A DNA stretch of 64,000 bases from Nocardia suismassiliense (GCF_900269665.1 NZ_LT985361.1:5805530-5869529), one strand, 5' to 3'; shown: positions 16,545-25,640, counted from the stretch's first letter. Numbers and translations: made by a program. The notes: generated by a model not told the origin, from the letters alone.

Positions 16545-19208
16545 TCACTCCTCGACTATTTCGACCACACCGCGGTCGCCGTCGACCAGGATCAGGTCTC
16601 CGGTTTTGATCACGGTGGTGGCATGTCCGGTGTTGACGACCGACGGCAGCCGGAATTCGCGCGACACGATCGCGGAGTGCGACAGCATCGAACCGATATC
16701 GGTGACGATGCCGCCGGCGATGGCGAACAGTGGGGTCCACGAGGAGTCGGTGTATCGCGTCACCAGGATCTCGCCAGGCTGGAATTCGTCGGCCTGCCAG
16801 GCCAGATCCTCCACGACGCGGGCGCGCCCGACGGCGGTGCCTGGACTGGTGCCGAGGCCTTCGAGGCTGGAGCCGTCCGGTACCGGCCGGACTGCTTGGG
16901 TGAGGTCCCATTCGCCGACGAAACTCAGTGGCGGCGCGGGCAGCCGAGCATAGTTCTGGAAGGTGCGCCGGGCCTCGTCGATCGCGGCGCGGGGGAAGAT
17001 CTCGCGTGGATCGTCCTCGCCGGCCAGGTAGCGCAGGACATCATCGAAATCGAGATGGCCGACCTCGTCGGTCGAACGCAGCACCCCGGCTGCGACCAGC
17101 CTGGCACCCACCTCGTAGACAACTTCCCGTACCAGCCACACCGAGGTGATCATCGACATACGCGCGATCTCGCGCAGCGAACTACATTTCTCGTACAGCG
17201 CGATGACAGTTTTCATGGCACGGCGTTTGACCAGTGGCAGCCGTGCTATCGCCGCGCTCGCCTCGGCGGCGCCGGGGTCGGGCTGGGATGCGACGGCTTC
17301 GTCGAAGGAGAAACCGTCCTCGGCATAGCGGCGAATCATCTTGACCACGTAGGACAGATCATCGATCCAGCGTGGGTGCGTGAGTTCCATTTCCTGCTGC
17401 GCTCGCACGCCGTTCTCCCGCAGGAACGGCTCCATATGCGCCGTCCAGAACATCCGTCCCACCCGGTCGGCGCGCAGCCGTTCGGCGACGTCGGCCGCCG
17501 AACCGGAGGCGACGATCCACAGCACCCTCGGGTTTCTGCGCACAATTTGGGCAAGGTCCCACACTTCGCGCGCGGCGGCGACGGTCCGCAGGTTCGACAT
17601 ATCGGTTTTCAAGCGGTTCTGTAACCGCTCCCCCGGCGCACCGAGCCATGCTCCGCACATCGTCTCGAGCGCACCGTAGAGCGTGAAAGCGTTCAGGAAG
17701 TACGGCATGTAGCCGACATGCATGTCATGGAAGAACTTCAGTCGGTGCTGCATTTCGGCGTGCAGGGCCCTGCGGTCGAGCGTGGTCAGGTCGAGGCCTA
17801 GGGCACGGTCGAACTCGCGGATACGTGCGGTGACCATCCGGTCGGCGCGCTTGCTCATATCGCGCAGCTCCGCCACGGTCGCCTTGCCCCAGAACGCCGT
17901 CGACCTGACGGTGGGGACACCGGTCCGATAGCTGCCGAAGGGATTGCGGTAGGCGGCCAGGTCGACATCTTCGCTGGCGAAGCGCGCGGTGATGCGCTCC
18001 TCGTCCCTGGTTGCGACGCTCTGGCTGAGCAGGTAGCTGGTGTAGGAAACGTTCAGATAGACGTAACCATTGAGGTACCCCATCTGCCCGGCGATATCGC
18101 CGGTATCGCGCACGCCGGTCGCCCGCACACAATCGGCGTGCGCGTGGTGCTGGTAGTACCGGGCGAACGAAATGCCCAGCGGTGTCATGACTCCGGTGAA
18201 GATCTCACCGATGTCCTTACGCGACCAGAGGGTGCCCTGTTGCACGGGTTCGGGCTGGGAGTCCCGGTAGGGACTGCGGGGCATGGGCCGCGACGTTTCC
18301 ACGGTGATGGGACGGGTCTGCAGCAGATACAGCGCGCCGCTCTGCACCGCCCATTCGATATCCTGCTCGGTGCCGTAGTGCTCCCGCACCACGACCGCCA
18401 GCGCGGCAAGCCCGGTGAGTTGCTCGGATGACAGGCAGGCCACGCCGCGTAGCTCTTCGGGCACTTTGACCAACTCTACGACGCCAGGCGCCACCGATAC
18501 CGTCTTGGTGACTTTGTACCGGATGCTCTGGTCGAGCACGCGCAATCGGTCCGGGTCCACCGTGAACGAGTCGGTGTTCACCCGGCCCGACACGAGGCCC
18601 TCACCGAGTCCCCAGCACGCATCCACCACGAAACGGTCGGTGCGCCCGCTGATCGGGTCGCGGGTGAACAGCACACCGGCGGCCTCGGCGTGCACCATCT
18701 GCTGGATGACCACGGCGATCGAGCCGACTTCGGCGGTGCCACGATAGACGGAGGCCCGATCCGACCAGAGCGAGGCCCAGCACGCCTGGACGGCCTCGAT
18801 GACTCCCGCGCCGTCGGTGACATCGAGCACGGTGTCGTGTTGTCCGGCAAAGGATTGCGCGGCCGAATCTTCTCGGCATGCCGAGGACCGCACCGCGACG
18901 TGCGGCGCGTCGAGTGCGGCGTAAGCCTCGAGGATGGCGGCGCGGATGTCCACGGGCAGCTCAGCACGGAGCACTTGATCTCTGATCGCTTCGGGTTCGG
19001 CATCCAGCGCCTCGCCGTCGAGCCCGATCGCGAGCCGGAAGCGATCGAACAACTCGGTGGTGAGGCAAAACCCCGGCGGCACCGGCAATCCGATCCGAAT
19101 CATCTCGTCGAGGCGAGCTCCCTTGCCGCCCAGCGTTTCCGGTGCCGCGGTCACCGGTCCGCCGAGGGTTGCGATCAGGTCATGCGCGGGCCGATGCGTC
19201 GCGGTCAT
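16545..19208 (-). CDS. redH: PEP-synthase-like ATP-dependent condensing enzyme, RedH/PigC-like prodiginine or tambjamine ligase
   Basis: 887 residues from the ATG at 19208, whose last bases overlap the stop of the methyltransferase gene. The N-terminal ATP-grasp (pyruvate phosphate dikinase type) has GGKGARLDEM, SVRSSACREDSAAQSFAGQ and AAGVLFTRDPISG. A long central domain (about 330-760) has no motif I recognise. The C-terminal swivelling domain has the phosphohistidine in SMLSHSAIVSRE (about His844). This is the organisation and size of PigC/RedH, which activates and joins the bipyrrole aldehyde to a monopyrrole, and of TamQ, which joins it to an alkylamine. Rifampin phosphotransferases share this architecture, but the surrounding bipyrrole genes make the ligase role much more likely. 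The partner substrate is the open question. Confidence 0.87.
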   Translation of the reverse strand: MTATHRPAHDLIATLGGPVTAAPETLGGKGARLDEMIRIGLPVPPGFCLTTELFDRFRLAIGLDGEALDAEPEAIRDQVLRAELPVDIRAAILEAYAALDAPHVAVRSSACREDSAAQSFAGQHDTVLDVTDGAGVIEAVQACWASLWSDRASVYRGTAEVGSIAVVIQQMVHAEAAGVLFTRDPISGRTDRFVVDACWGLGEGLVSGRVNTDSFTVDPDRLRVLDQSIRYKVTKTVSVAPGVVELVKVPEELRGVACLSSEQLTGLAALAVVVREHYGTEQDIEWAVQSGALYLLQTRPITVETSRPMPRSPYRDSQPEPVQQGTLWSRKDIGEIFTGVMTPLGISFARYYQHHAHADCVRATGVRDTGDIAGQMGYLNGYVYLNVSYTSYLLSQSVATRDEERITARFASEDVDLAAYRNPFGSYRTGVPTVRSTAFWGKATVAELRDMSKRADRMVTARIREFDRALGLDLTTLDRRALHAEMQHRLKFFHDMHVGYMPYFLNAFTLYGALETMCGAWLGAPGERLQNRLKTDMSNLRTVAAAREVWDLAQIVRRNPRVLWIVASGSAADVAERLRADRVGRMFWTAHMEPFLRENGVRAQQEMELTHPRWIDDLSYVVKMIRRYAEDGFSFDEAVASQPDPGAAEASAAIARLPLVKRRAMKTVIALYEKCSSLREIARMSMITSVWLVREVVYEVGARLVAAGVLRSTDEVGHLDFDDVLRYLAGEDDPREIFPRAAIDEARRTFQNYARLPAPPLSFVGEWDLTQAVRPVPDGSSLEGLGTSPGTAVGRARVVEDLAWQADEFQPGEILVTRYTDSSWTPLFAIAGGIVTDIGSMLSHSAIVSREFRLPSVVNTGHATTVIKTGDLILVDGDRGVVEIVEE

Positions 19209-20254
19209 GACAGGCGCTCCTCGGCGGCAGTTGCTGAAGACGGGTTGCGGCCGACGAAAGAGCAGAACTGCTCGCCGGGAATCAGGCGACGCATCTGTAT
19301 ATCGGTGAAACCTGCGTCCTTCATTTGCAGGGCCAGTTCTGTGGTATCGGGCAGCGGGCCACCGAAATCGGCGAACTCGAACCACAGGCCCAGAACTTCG
19401 GTACTGAGGTTGCCGCCCTTGCACGCACTGGTAAGCAGGAGCCGCCCACCGGGTTTCAGCAGCGACCGCATGTGCGCGAGCAGTTCGGTGCGCTCGTGTG
19501 CGGCGAAGTAGTAGATGTTGTTGTGCATCGTGACCAGGTCGAACCGTTCGGTGTCGGCGACCTTCCGCGCATCGGCTCGTTTGACCTCGACGCGATCGGC
19601 CAATCCCCACTGCGCCAGATTCGCGGCGGCTTCGGCGGCGACCTCGTCCTGATAGTCGATGGCGACGGCGGTCAGCTCGGGATTCAGCGATGCGGCGTGG
19701 CGAACGTATATTCCACTGCCACAGCCAATTTCCAGCAGTCGTACCGGCCCGGTGCGGGCCAGCACCCCCTCCACCGCCTCTTCGAGGAACGGCTGCACGA
19801 TCCGGCTGGAGCGAGCGATGATCGAGCCGTCCTGATCCGACATCGTCAGCCTGGCACCGCTCTGCAACATGGCCGGCGCGTTCAACAGCACCGGAAAGTG
19901 GAAGCGCACCACTTCTTCCAGTGCCGCGGCGACGGCGTCGTTGCGGGGCCTGGCCAGAGCTTTGGCCCGGCGGCTCGCCAGCCGATAGCGACCGTCGGTC
20001 ACCGCGAGCTCGCCGAGTCGCACGCCCAGATCCAGCCAAGCGCACAGTAATTCGCGGTGCCCGGTGATGCCGAGGGCCTCGGCGATGGCGTCGGCATCGC
20101 GGGCGCCGCCGGAGAGTTGCTGCAACACGCCTTTGTCCAACGCGGCGACCAGAAAGCTCGCGCGATACAGCGGGGTGGCGAAGCTCTTGGCCAGCGAGAG
20201 CAGCAGCGGCAGGCTGCCCGCGGCATTCGCCTTGGCCAGCGTGGAGAATTTCAT
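19205..20254 (-). CDS. redI: SAM-dependent methyltransferase, candidate bipyrrole O-methyltransferase (RedI/PigF-like)
   Basis: 349 residues. A helical N-terminal dimerisation/winged-helix region (LDKGVLQQLSGGARDADAIAEALG) precedes a class I methyltransferase domain with the SAM motif LLEIGCGSGIYV (about 164-175), the acidic end of strand 2 (AIDYQDE) and GGRLLLTSA. Start and stop overlap the neighbouring genes by ATGA at both ends, so translation is coupled. In prodiginine pathways RedI/PigF methylates the 4-hydroxyl of hydroxybipyrrole carbaldehyde to give MBC, and this is the only methyltransferase in the cluster. The RedF/PigN helper of that step was not found. Confidence 0.8.
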   Translation of the reverse strand: MKFSTLAKANAAGSLPLLLSLAKSFATPLYRASFLVAALDKGVLQQLSGGARDADAIAEALGITGHRELLCAWLDLGVRLGELAVTDGRYRLASRRAKALARPRNDAVAAALEEVVRFHFPVLLNAPAMLQSGARLTMSDQDGSIIARSSRIVQPFLEEAVEGVLARTGPVRLLEIGCGSGIYVRHAASLNPELTAVAIDYQDEVAAEAAANLAQWGLADRVEVKRADARKVADTERFDLVTMHNNIYYFAAHERTELLAHMRSLLKPGGRLLLTSACKGGNLSTEVLGLWFEFADFGGPLPDTTELALQMKDAGFTDIQMRRLIPGEQFCSFVGRNPSSATAAEERLS

Positions 20255-21072
20255 TGGTGTTTCCTTCGGCGGGCGGGGGTGAATCGAGCGAGGTCGTCGC
20301 TCAGCTCACGGAGCAGGCTGAAACGGTGCGGGCCGACCAGATAGAAGTGGCCGCCGGGAAAGTGCCTGCGGCGCATTGCGCCCGTGGTGTAGGAGCGCCA
20401 TTGCTCGGTCTGCTCCAGGTCGGCGATGAGATCGCCCTCGGCGGAGAAGACGGTCAAGGGACAATCCAAGGGTCGCCGGCGTTGCGGGCGATAGCTTTCG
20501 CACGCACGCAGATCGGCGCGCAGGGTCGGGAGCCGACGGTCGAATTGTGTTCGGGTGCCGGAGCCGAGCAGTCCGCCCAGCTCTCGCACCCAGGCCAGAA
20601 GTGCGTCGTCGGACATTTCGGTGCCCAGTGCGGTCCCGTACAGATGCGGGGCCCGGCTACCGGAAACGAACACCCGCTCGGGTGCGGGCGCGCCCCGCTC
20701 GCGCAGGACGCAGGTCACCTCGTAAGCCAGCAGCGCACCCATGCTGTGCCCGAAGAACGCATAACGATCGAGGAAGCCCTGCTCGATCAGCGCCGTGGCG
20801 ATATCGCGCGCCAGCGCACCGATATCAGCAGAGGCGGGCTCCCACAGGCGAAGTCCGCGCCCGGGCAACAACACCGGAACAACCTGCACATCAGGACCGA
20901 GATGAGCGGGCCAATCCCGGAATACCGACGGTGCGCCGCCCGCATGGGCGAAGCAGACCAGCTGGATCGCCGCCGGACTCGCGGCGATACCGGAGAACCA
21001 CAGACCATCCGGGTCCGGCACCGGCTGTCGTGTGTGGGTCCCGAGTGGCGCCGCCGGCCTGGTTCTGCTCAC
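20251..21072 (-). CDS. redJ: Type II thioesterase (RedJ-like)
   Basis: 273 residues from a GTG at 21072 that overlaps the stop of the ligase gene (GTGA); the frame is open further upstream but there it runs through the ligase gene. Alpha/beta-hydrolase type II thioesterase: CFAHAGGAPSVFRDW, the nucleophile elbow FGHSMGALLAYEV, and the late catalytic His in GGHFYLVG. Such enzymes hydrolyse misprimed or stalled groups from carrier domains. Undecylprodigiosin clusters have an equivalent editing enzyme, RedJ. Its stop overlaps the methyltransferase start by ATGA. Confidence 0.88.
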   Translation of the reverse strand: MSRTRPAAPLGTHTRQPVPDPDGLWFSGIAASPAAIQLVCFAHAGGAPSVFRDWPAHLGPDVQVVPVLLPGRGLRLWEPASADIGALARDIATALIEQGFLDRYAFFGHSMGALLAYEVTCVLRERGAPAPERVFVSGSRAPHLYGTALGTEMSDDALLAWVRELGGLLGSGTRTQFDRRLPTLRADLRACESYRPQRRRPLDCPLTVFSAEGDLIADLEQTEQWRSYTTGAMRRRHFPGGHFYLVGPHRFSLLRELSDDLARFTPARRRKHQ

Positions 21073-22604
21073 CCGGCGAGCCGCCGATAGTCGATTTTGC
21101 CATTCGCATTGCGCGGCAACGCTTCCACGCATGTCGCCGCCGCCGGCACCATGTACCGGGGCAGGTGTTCGGCGCAGTGACGCTTCAGGCCGATGAGCGT
21201 CAAGTCCAGTGCACCGGCACGCAGGGTATAGAAGACCTTCAGCCGTGCGGTCGAGCCCGCTCCGGAGGCGATCACCGCCGCCTCCTCGATCGAGCAGTGC
21301 CGCAGGATCACCGACTCGATCTCACCGAGTTCGGCGCGGTACCCGGACAGTTTCACCATCCGGTCCTTACGGCCGCGATAGATGATCTGGCCATCGATAC
21401 AACTCACCAGATCGCCGGTGGGGTGACGATGCCGCCGATGCTCCTCGGCGAGCAGTTCGCGCCGCCAGTATCCGGGAGTGACGCAATCACCTTCTACCAC
21501 CAGCTCGGAGTAAACACCGACTTCATCGAACGCCGGCACCTCCTCGTCGACGATCAGCAGGCGGGCATCGCCGACCGGCAGCCCCAGCGGCAACGGGTCT
21601 TCGCTTGCCAGATCCTGCGCCGTAACCCGGTGGTACATACACACATTCGTCTCGGTGGGCCCATACAGGTTGTAGAGCACGGTGCGGTCGTGCAGCAGTG
21701 TGGCCAGCTCGGCGAGCCGGGGTTTGGGAAACACCTCTCCGGCGAACAGCACATAACGAAGACTGCGGACGGCGTCCGGTGTCAGCGAACCGGACGTGGT
21801 GAGCAGAGTCAGCACCGAAGGCACCGAATACCAGACCGTCACACCATGTTCGCGGATGCCGTCGGCCAGCGCCACGGGGTCACGCGCCTGCTCGTCGGAG
21901 ATGATCCACACGGCCGCGCCGACCGACAAGGCGACGAACACATCGAAGGTGCTGAGGTCGAAGTTGAACGACGCATGGTTGGCGAAGACATCCCCGGAGC
22001 CGACAGCCAGCTCGGCACAGGCCCACTCGACGAACACAGCGAGATTGCGGTGGGAGATCTGCACACCCTTCGGCTTCCCGGTGGAGCCGGAGGTGTAGAG
22101 GATCGCGGCCAGGCTCGACGGCGTGATCTCCGCGCGCGGCACCCGGACCGTCTCGGTGTTCGCGAGGAAGTCGGTCCAGCCGACGGTCGGCACCGTCGCG
22201 CCGCCGCCGTCGGCCTGTCCGACCACGGCTACGGTCCGAATCGACTGCGGCAGTGTCATTTCCGCGACATCGGGCAGACGCCGCTCGTCGATGACGAGCA
22301 GGATGGGTTCGGTATCGGCCACGATGGTGCTCAACCGGCTCGCCGGATGTGCGCCGTCGACAGCGACATACGCGCACCCGGCATGCAGGGCGCCCAGCAT
22401 CACCTGCACGTATTCCGGGCGTTTGTCCATCCAGATGACCACGCGGTCCCCGATCGTGGCATCGAGTTCGCGCAGCCGGTGCGCCACCGCGTGCACGGCG
22501 GTCTCGAGCTCACCGTAGGAGTACGTGCTCCGCCCTAACAGCGCCGGCCGGGCAGCGTGCTCGGCAGAGCAGATATCCGGCAGCCCGATAACGCGGTCGC
22601 TCAT
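21069..22604 (-). CDS. redM: L-prolyl-AMP ligase-type adenylation enzyme (RedM/PigI-like)
   Basis: 511 residues from the ATG at 22604, which overlaps the stop of the oxoamine synthase gene (ATGA). Stand-alone amino acid adenylation enzyme: YTSGSTGKPKGVQISH (A3), NLYGPTETNVC (A5), YRGRKDRMVKLSGYRAELGE (A8) and the catalytic lysine near the end in NGKIDYRRLAG (A10). It has no carrier or condensation domain. In the red/pig pathways RedM/PigI activates L-proline and loads the small carrier RedO/PigG. The proline assignment is from context, since I cannot reliably extract the specificity code by eye. Confidence 0.87.
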   Translation of the reverse strand: MSDRVIGLPDICSAEHAARPALLGRSTYSYGELETAVHAVAHRLRELDATIGDRVVIWMDKRPEYVQVMLGALHAGCAYVAVDGAHPASRLSTIVADTEPILLVIDERRLPDVAEMTLPQSIRTVAVVGQADGGGATVPTVGWTDFLANTETVRVPRAEITPSSLAAILYTSGSTGKPKGVQISHRNLAVFVEWACAELAVGSGDVFANHASFNFDLSTFDVFVALSVGAAVWIISDEQARDPVALADGIREHGVTVWYSVPSVLTLLTTSGSLTPDAVRSLRYVLFAGEVFPKPRLAELATLLHDRTVLYNLYGPTETNVCMYHRVTAQDLASEDPLPLGLPVGDARLLIVDEEVPAFDEVGVYSELVVEGDCVTPGYWRRELLAEEHRRHRHPTGDLVSCIDGQIIYRGRKDRMVKLSGYRAELGEIESVILRHCSIEEAAVIASGAGSTARLKVFYTLRAGALDLTLIGLKRHCAEHLPRYMVPAAATCVEALPRNANGKIDYRRLAG

Positions 22605-24238
22605 GGCAGCACCCCGGTTTCGCGGCCCGCGTCGACAAAGATCTGGGCCGCCAGGGCAATGTCCTCCGGCGTGTGCTCGGAGGTCACGCTGACGCGCAGC
22701 CGGGCCTCGCCGAGCGGGACACCGGGGAAAACTACTGTCTGACAGAACAACCCGCGAGCCCGCACTGCCCGGCCCATCTCCATGGCCTGACGCTCGTCGC
22801 CGACGACAATCGGCAAGATCGCGCTGCGGGTGCGCTCCAAGTCGAACCCGGCATCGGTGAGATATTTGGTCAGGCTGTGAATGTTGTTCCACAACATGGT
22901 AATTCGCTCAGGCTCTCGCTCCATCACGTCGATCGAGGCAATCAGCCCCGCCGCGACACCGGCCGGGATGGTCGCGGCGAACACGTAGGAGTTGGAGTAG
23001 AAGCGCAGGTAATCGATCACTTCCTCGTCACCGACGACGAAGCCGCCCATGCCGGCCAAGGTCTTGCTCATGGTGCCCAGCTCCAGGTCGACCTCACCCT
23101 TCAGATCGAAATGCTCGGCGGTCCCCGTACCGCGGGCGCCGAGGACACCGGTGGCGTGCGCGTCGTCGACCAGCACCCGCGCACCGAAACGCCGGGCCAG
23201 TCGCATGATCTCGGGCAGCTCGCAGATGTCACCGTGCATGCTGAACACGCCATCGGTGACGATCAGCATCCCCCGGGCCTGCTCAGCACACAGCTCCAGC
23301 ACGTTCTCGAGGTGCGCCATGTCGTTGTGACGGTAGATCCGACGCAGCCCACCCGACAGCTTCCAGCCGTCGACGATGCTCATATGGTTGAGCTTGTCCA
23401 CGATGACCGCATCGTTCGCCCCGACCAGCGCCGAGATCGCGCCCAAGTTCGCGGCGTAACCGCCCGGGTACACGATGGCGGCCTCGCGCCCCTTGAAAGC
23501 GGCGAGCCTGCGCTCCAGCTCCTTGTGCAGGTGGTTGGTGCCACCGATGATCCGGCATCCGGTGTTGGTGGCGCCGTAGGTGCGGGTTGCTGCGCAGATC
23601 GCGTCGATGACCTGTGGATGGTTGGCCAGGCCGAGGTAGTTGTTCGAGCCGAACATCAGGAATTCGCGCGTGCGACCGGAGATTTCGTCATAGATCCGAG
23701 CCCGGTTGGTGCACCGCGACCGCAACGGCATGCCATACCAGTAGAGGTGCTCGGCTTCGCGATCATGACGATGCGCGGCGAACTCCGCGGCCTTGGCGAA
23801 CAGGTCGGGTTTATCGCTGACCAGGAAATCGCGCATCGAGCGGCCGTCCCACTCCGTGACTCCGGCGGGCCCGATCGGATCGAGCTCGCCGATCGCCGGC
23901 TCTGGCTCTGGATCGGTCCCGGCGAACACCGGCGCCGCGTCGACGGGCGCGCTGCCGGCGTAGGTTTCCAGTTCGGTGATCAGCGCGCCGAGCGTAGTGA
24001 CAGAGATATCGGACGCGAGACCAGCGGGCAGGCCCAGTTCCTTTGCCGCGTCCCCGATGATGGAGATGAGCACGACCGAGTCGATACCCAGCTCGCCCTC
24101 GAGATCGGCCGCCAGATCGAGTTGGTCGCGCCGATAGTGCGTATGCCGCATGGCCATCGCGACGACCACCTCGGACACCGGATCCGCCGCCGTGGCATTC
24201 GGTTCGAGATTCGCCACGGTACCTGTTAGATCAGTCAT
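22601..24238 (-). CDS. redN: ACP-alpha-oxoamine synthase fusion (RedN/PigH-like)
   Basis: 545 residues from the ATG at 24238. The N-terminal acyl carrier domain has GELGIDSVVL (Ser54). A linker rich in Pro and acidic residues follows, then a PLP alpha-oxoamine synthase (KAPA synthase/serine palmitoyltransferase type): FGSNNYLGLANHP (196-208), GGTNHLHKELE, DDAHATGVLG (358-367) and the PLP lysine in GTMSKTLAG (Lys392). PigH/RedN holds malonyl on its ACP, takes the pyrrolyl group from the RedX-type ketosynthase and condenses with L-serine to form 4-hydroxy-2,2'-bipyrrole-5-methanol. PigH is described with two ACP domains; I see only one here. It starts 8 bases after the PCP gene and overlaps the ligase gene. 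Confidence 0.9.
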   Translation of the reverse strand: MTDLTGTVANLEPNATAADPVSEVVVAMAMRHTHYRRDQLDLAADLEGELGIDSVVLISIIGDAAKELGLPAGLASDISVTTLGALITELETYAGSAPVDAAPVFAGTDPEPEPAIGELDPIGPAGVTEWDGRSMRDFLVSDKPDLFAKAAEFAAHRHDREAEHLYWYGMPLRSRCTNRARIYDEISGRTREFLMFGSNNYLGLANHPQVIDAICAATRTYGATNTGCRIIGGTNHLHKELERRLAAFKGREAAIVYPGGYAANLGAISALVGANDAVIVDKLNHMSIVDGWKLSGGLRRIYRHNDMAHLENVLELCAEQARGMLIVTDGVFSMHGDICELPEIMRLARRFGARVLVDDAHATGVLGARGTGTAEHFDLKGEVDLELGTMSKTLAGMGGFVVGDEEVIDYLRFYSNSYVFAATIPAGVAAGLIASIDVMEREPERITMLWNNIHSLTKYLTDAGFDLERTRSAILPIVVGDERQAMEMGRAVRARGLFCQTVVFPGVPLGEARLRVSVTSEHTPEDIALAAQIFVDAGRETGVLP

Positions 24239-24246
24239 CGAATGTC

Positions 24247-24492
24247 CTAATTCTTGCGAAAGCGTTCGATCAGGTCGGCGATCACCGCGACGGAGCGGAA
24301 ATTCTCCGGCCGGACCTCCTGGAGCGGAATGACAATGCTGAACTCCGATTGAATGGCATGGACCAGATCGAATACTTCGGCGGAGGAGATGATATTGAGT
24401 TCCAGAAGCGGTGTGTCCGCGGACAATCCCGCACTGTTTCCATCCAGCCACGAATCGGCGATGCACTCCAGCAGGAAATCTTGCGCTGTCAC
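24247..24492 (-). CDS. redO: Stand-alone peptidyl carrier protein (RedO/PigG-like)
   Basis: 81 residues. Carrier-protein fold, with the predicted phosphopantetheine Ser in LELNIISSAEV (Ser37 by alignment with the usual GxxDS). The C-terminal helix region VRPENFRSVAVIADLIERF is typical of prolyl and D-alanyl carrier proteins. The Asp normally before the attachment Ser is replaced by Ser36. It is the first gene of the nine-gene leftward operon. It should hold L-proline while the dehydrogenase turns it into the pyrrole thioester. Confidence 0.85.
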   Translation of the reverse strand: MTAQDFLLECIADSWLDGNSAGLSADTPLLELNIISSAEVFDLVHAIQSEFSIVIPLQEVRPENFRSVAVIADLIERFRKN

Positions 24493-24770
24493 AACTACTC
24501 CAATATCGCAGTGAGCGGCTACGGACGTCTTCTCGACAACCGACCTTGACCTACGTCACTGACCGACCCCCTGACGAGCCGCTGACCCACCGGCGGGGGT
24601 CGGCGGCCCCCAGCCCGCGCCGCACGGGTGGGGGCAGGTAACCAATAAGCAAACCGGGCGATGGGTGTTACCGCTCACTAGAGGGTTGCTGGCCAAGGAA
24701 AATCGCGATGAGGGCTTCAGCGACTTCGCCCGGGGGGATTCATATCGAATACCAGCAGAGAGGTTGACTA
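24493..24770. promoter_or_regulatory. Divergent promoter region between carrier-protein operon and SARP gene, with TGAC array and GC-rich palindrome
   Basis: The 278-base gap separates the leftward biosynthetic operon from the rightward SARP gene. It contains four TGAC elements starting at 24547, 24560, 24572 and 24583, spaced 13, 12 and 11 bases (about one helical turn). Such phased short repeats are what SARP activators bind. The array is about 55-95 bases upstream of the carrier-protein start. A GGGGG/CCCCC inverted repeat with a 7-base loop lies near 24595-24611. SARP binding is inferred. Confidence 0.5.
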
Positions 24771-25640
24771 ATGGCTCTGAGCCGGTCCTGGGACGCACCC
24801 GCCGTCACTACACCCGAAGAGGACGACGTCGTCTATATCGATCTACTCGGGCCGATTTCCCTCGTCACCAGCGGTGGGCGCACAGAACTGCGAGCCAGAA
24901 AAATTCGAACGATGCTGGCCATGCTCGCCCTCCAGGCCGAGCGCACCGTCTACCACAACGAGCTGTCCGAAGAATTGTGGCCGGGCGAAGTACTCAAGAA
25001 TCCGCTGAACGCACTCCAGGCGCAGGCCACACGGATTCGGCGAATCGTCGGGACATCGATCGAGTTGCGTGCGGTGCAGAGCGGCTACCTGCTCGATACT
25101 CCACGAGATACCGTGGACGCCAACCGATTCCTCGATTGCACCGCACGCGGCTTCCGTGACCTCACCTTGGATCCGAAGCGTGCGCTGCGGTCACTACAGC
25201 AGGGCCTGCAGCTGTGGCGCGGGCCGGCACTGTTGAACACCCACACCGGCGAACGCTGCCGATCCGCCGCCGCCTTCCTCGAGGAACAACGGGCTCTTGC
25301 CTGGGAGGACCTGGTCACCGCGCATCTGTTGCTCGGTGACAATCGTCAGGCAAGCGTCGAACTGCAACGACTCCTCGCGGCGAATCCGTTGCGGGAGCGC
25401 CTGTGCGAGCTGCTGATGCTGGCCCTCTACCGCTCCGGCCGCCAGTCCGAGGCGCTGCATCTGTTCCATCGGACCAGGCAGCGCCTCGACGCGGAACTCG
25501 GTGTCGAACCGGGACGAGCCCTGCTGCGCCTCTACGAGGGTATCCTCGCGCAGGACCGCGCCCTCGACTCGGCAAGGGCCGTGCTCAAACGTGCCGAAGG
25601 CGGTCTGCGCCCGGTGCCGAAGAATCGGCTGACAGCCTGA
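24771..25640 (+). CDS. SARP-family pathway activator (AfsR/DnrI/RedD type)
   Basis: 289 residues. The N-terminal OmpR-type winged helix (about 20-105) has LGPISLVTSGGRTELRARK, then LWPGEVLKNPLNALQAQATR and the wing. The bacterial transcriptional activation domain (about 115-255) has LEEQRALAWEDLVTAHLLLG and RLCELLMLALYRSGRQSEALHLF. Size and layout match small SARPs such as RedD and ActII-ORF4, with no ATPase domain. It is divergent from the biosynthetic operon and is the obvious cluster-situated activator. It ends 14 bases before the convergent PucR-family gene, so the cluster boundary is probably here. Confidence 0.92.
   Translation: MALSRSWDAPAVTTPEEDDVVYIDLLGPISLVTSGGRTELRARKIRTMLAMLALQAERTVYHNELSEELWPGEVLKNPLNALQAQATRIRRIVGTSIELRAVQSGYLLDTPRDTVDANRFLDCTARGFRDLTLDPKRALRSLQQGLQLWRGPALLNTHTGERCRSAAAFLEEQRALAWEDLVTAHLLLGDNRQASVELQRLLAANPLRERLCELLMLALYRSGRQSEALHLFHRTRQRLDAELGVEPGRALLRLYEGILAQDRALDSARAVLKRAEGGLRPVPKNRLTA

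Noticed and set aside
16545..19208. Rifampin phosphotransferase
   Set aside because: The ATP-grasp plus phosphohistidine layout is shared, but position inside a complete bipyrrole operon and the size of RedH/PigC favour the ligase.
20547..22538. 663-residue plus-strand frame across the thioesterase and ligase genes
   Set aside because: Shadow ORF; low-complexity Arg/His content and no motif, while both leftward genes have full catalytic signatures.
22673..24229. 518-residue frame antisense to the ACP-oxoamine synthase
   Set aside because: Same reason; the antisense gene has both carrier and PLP motifs.
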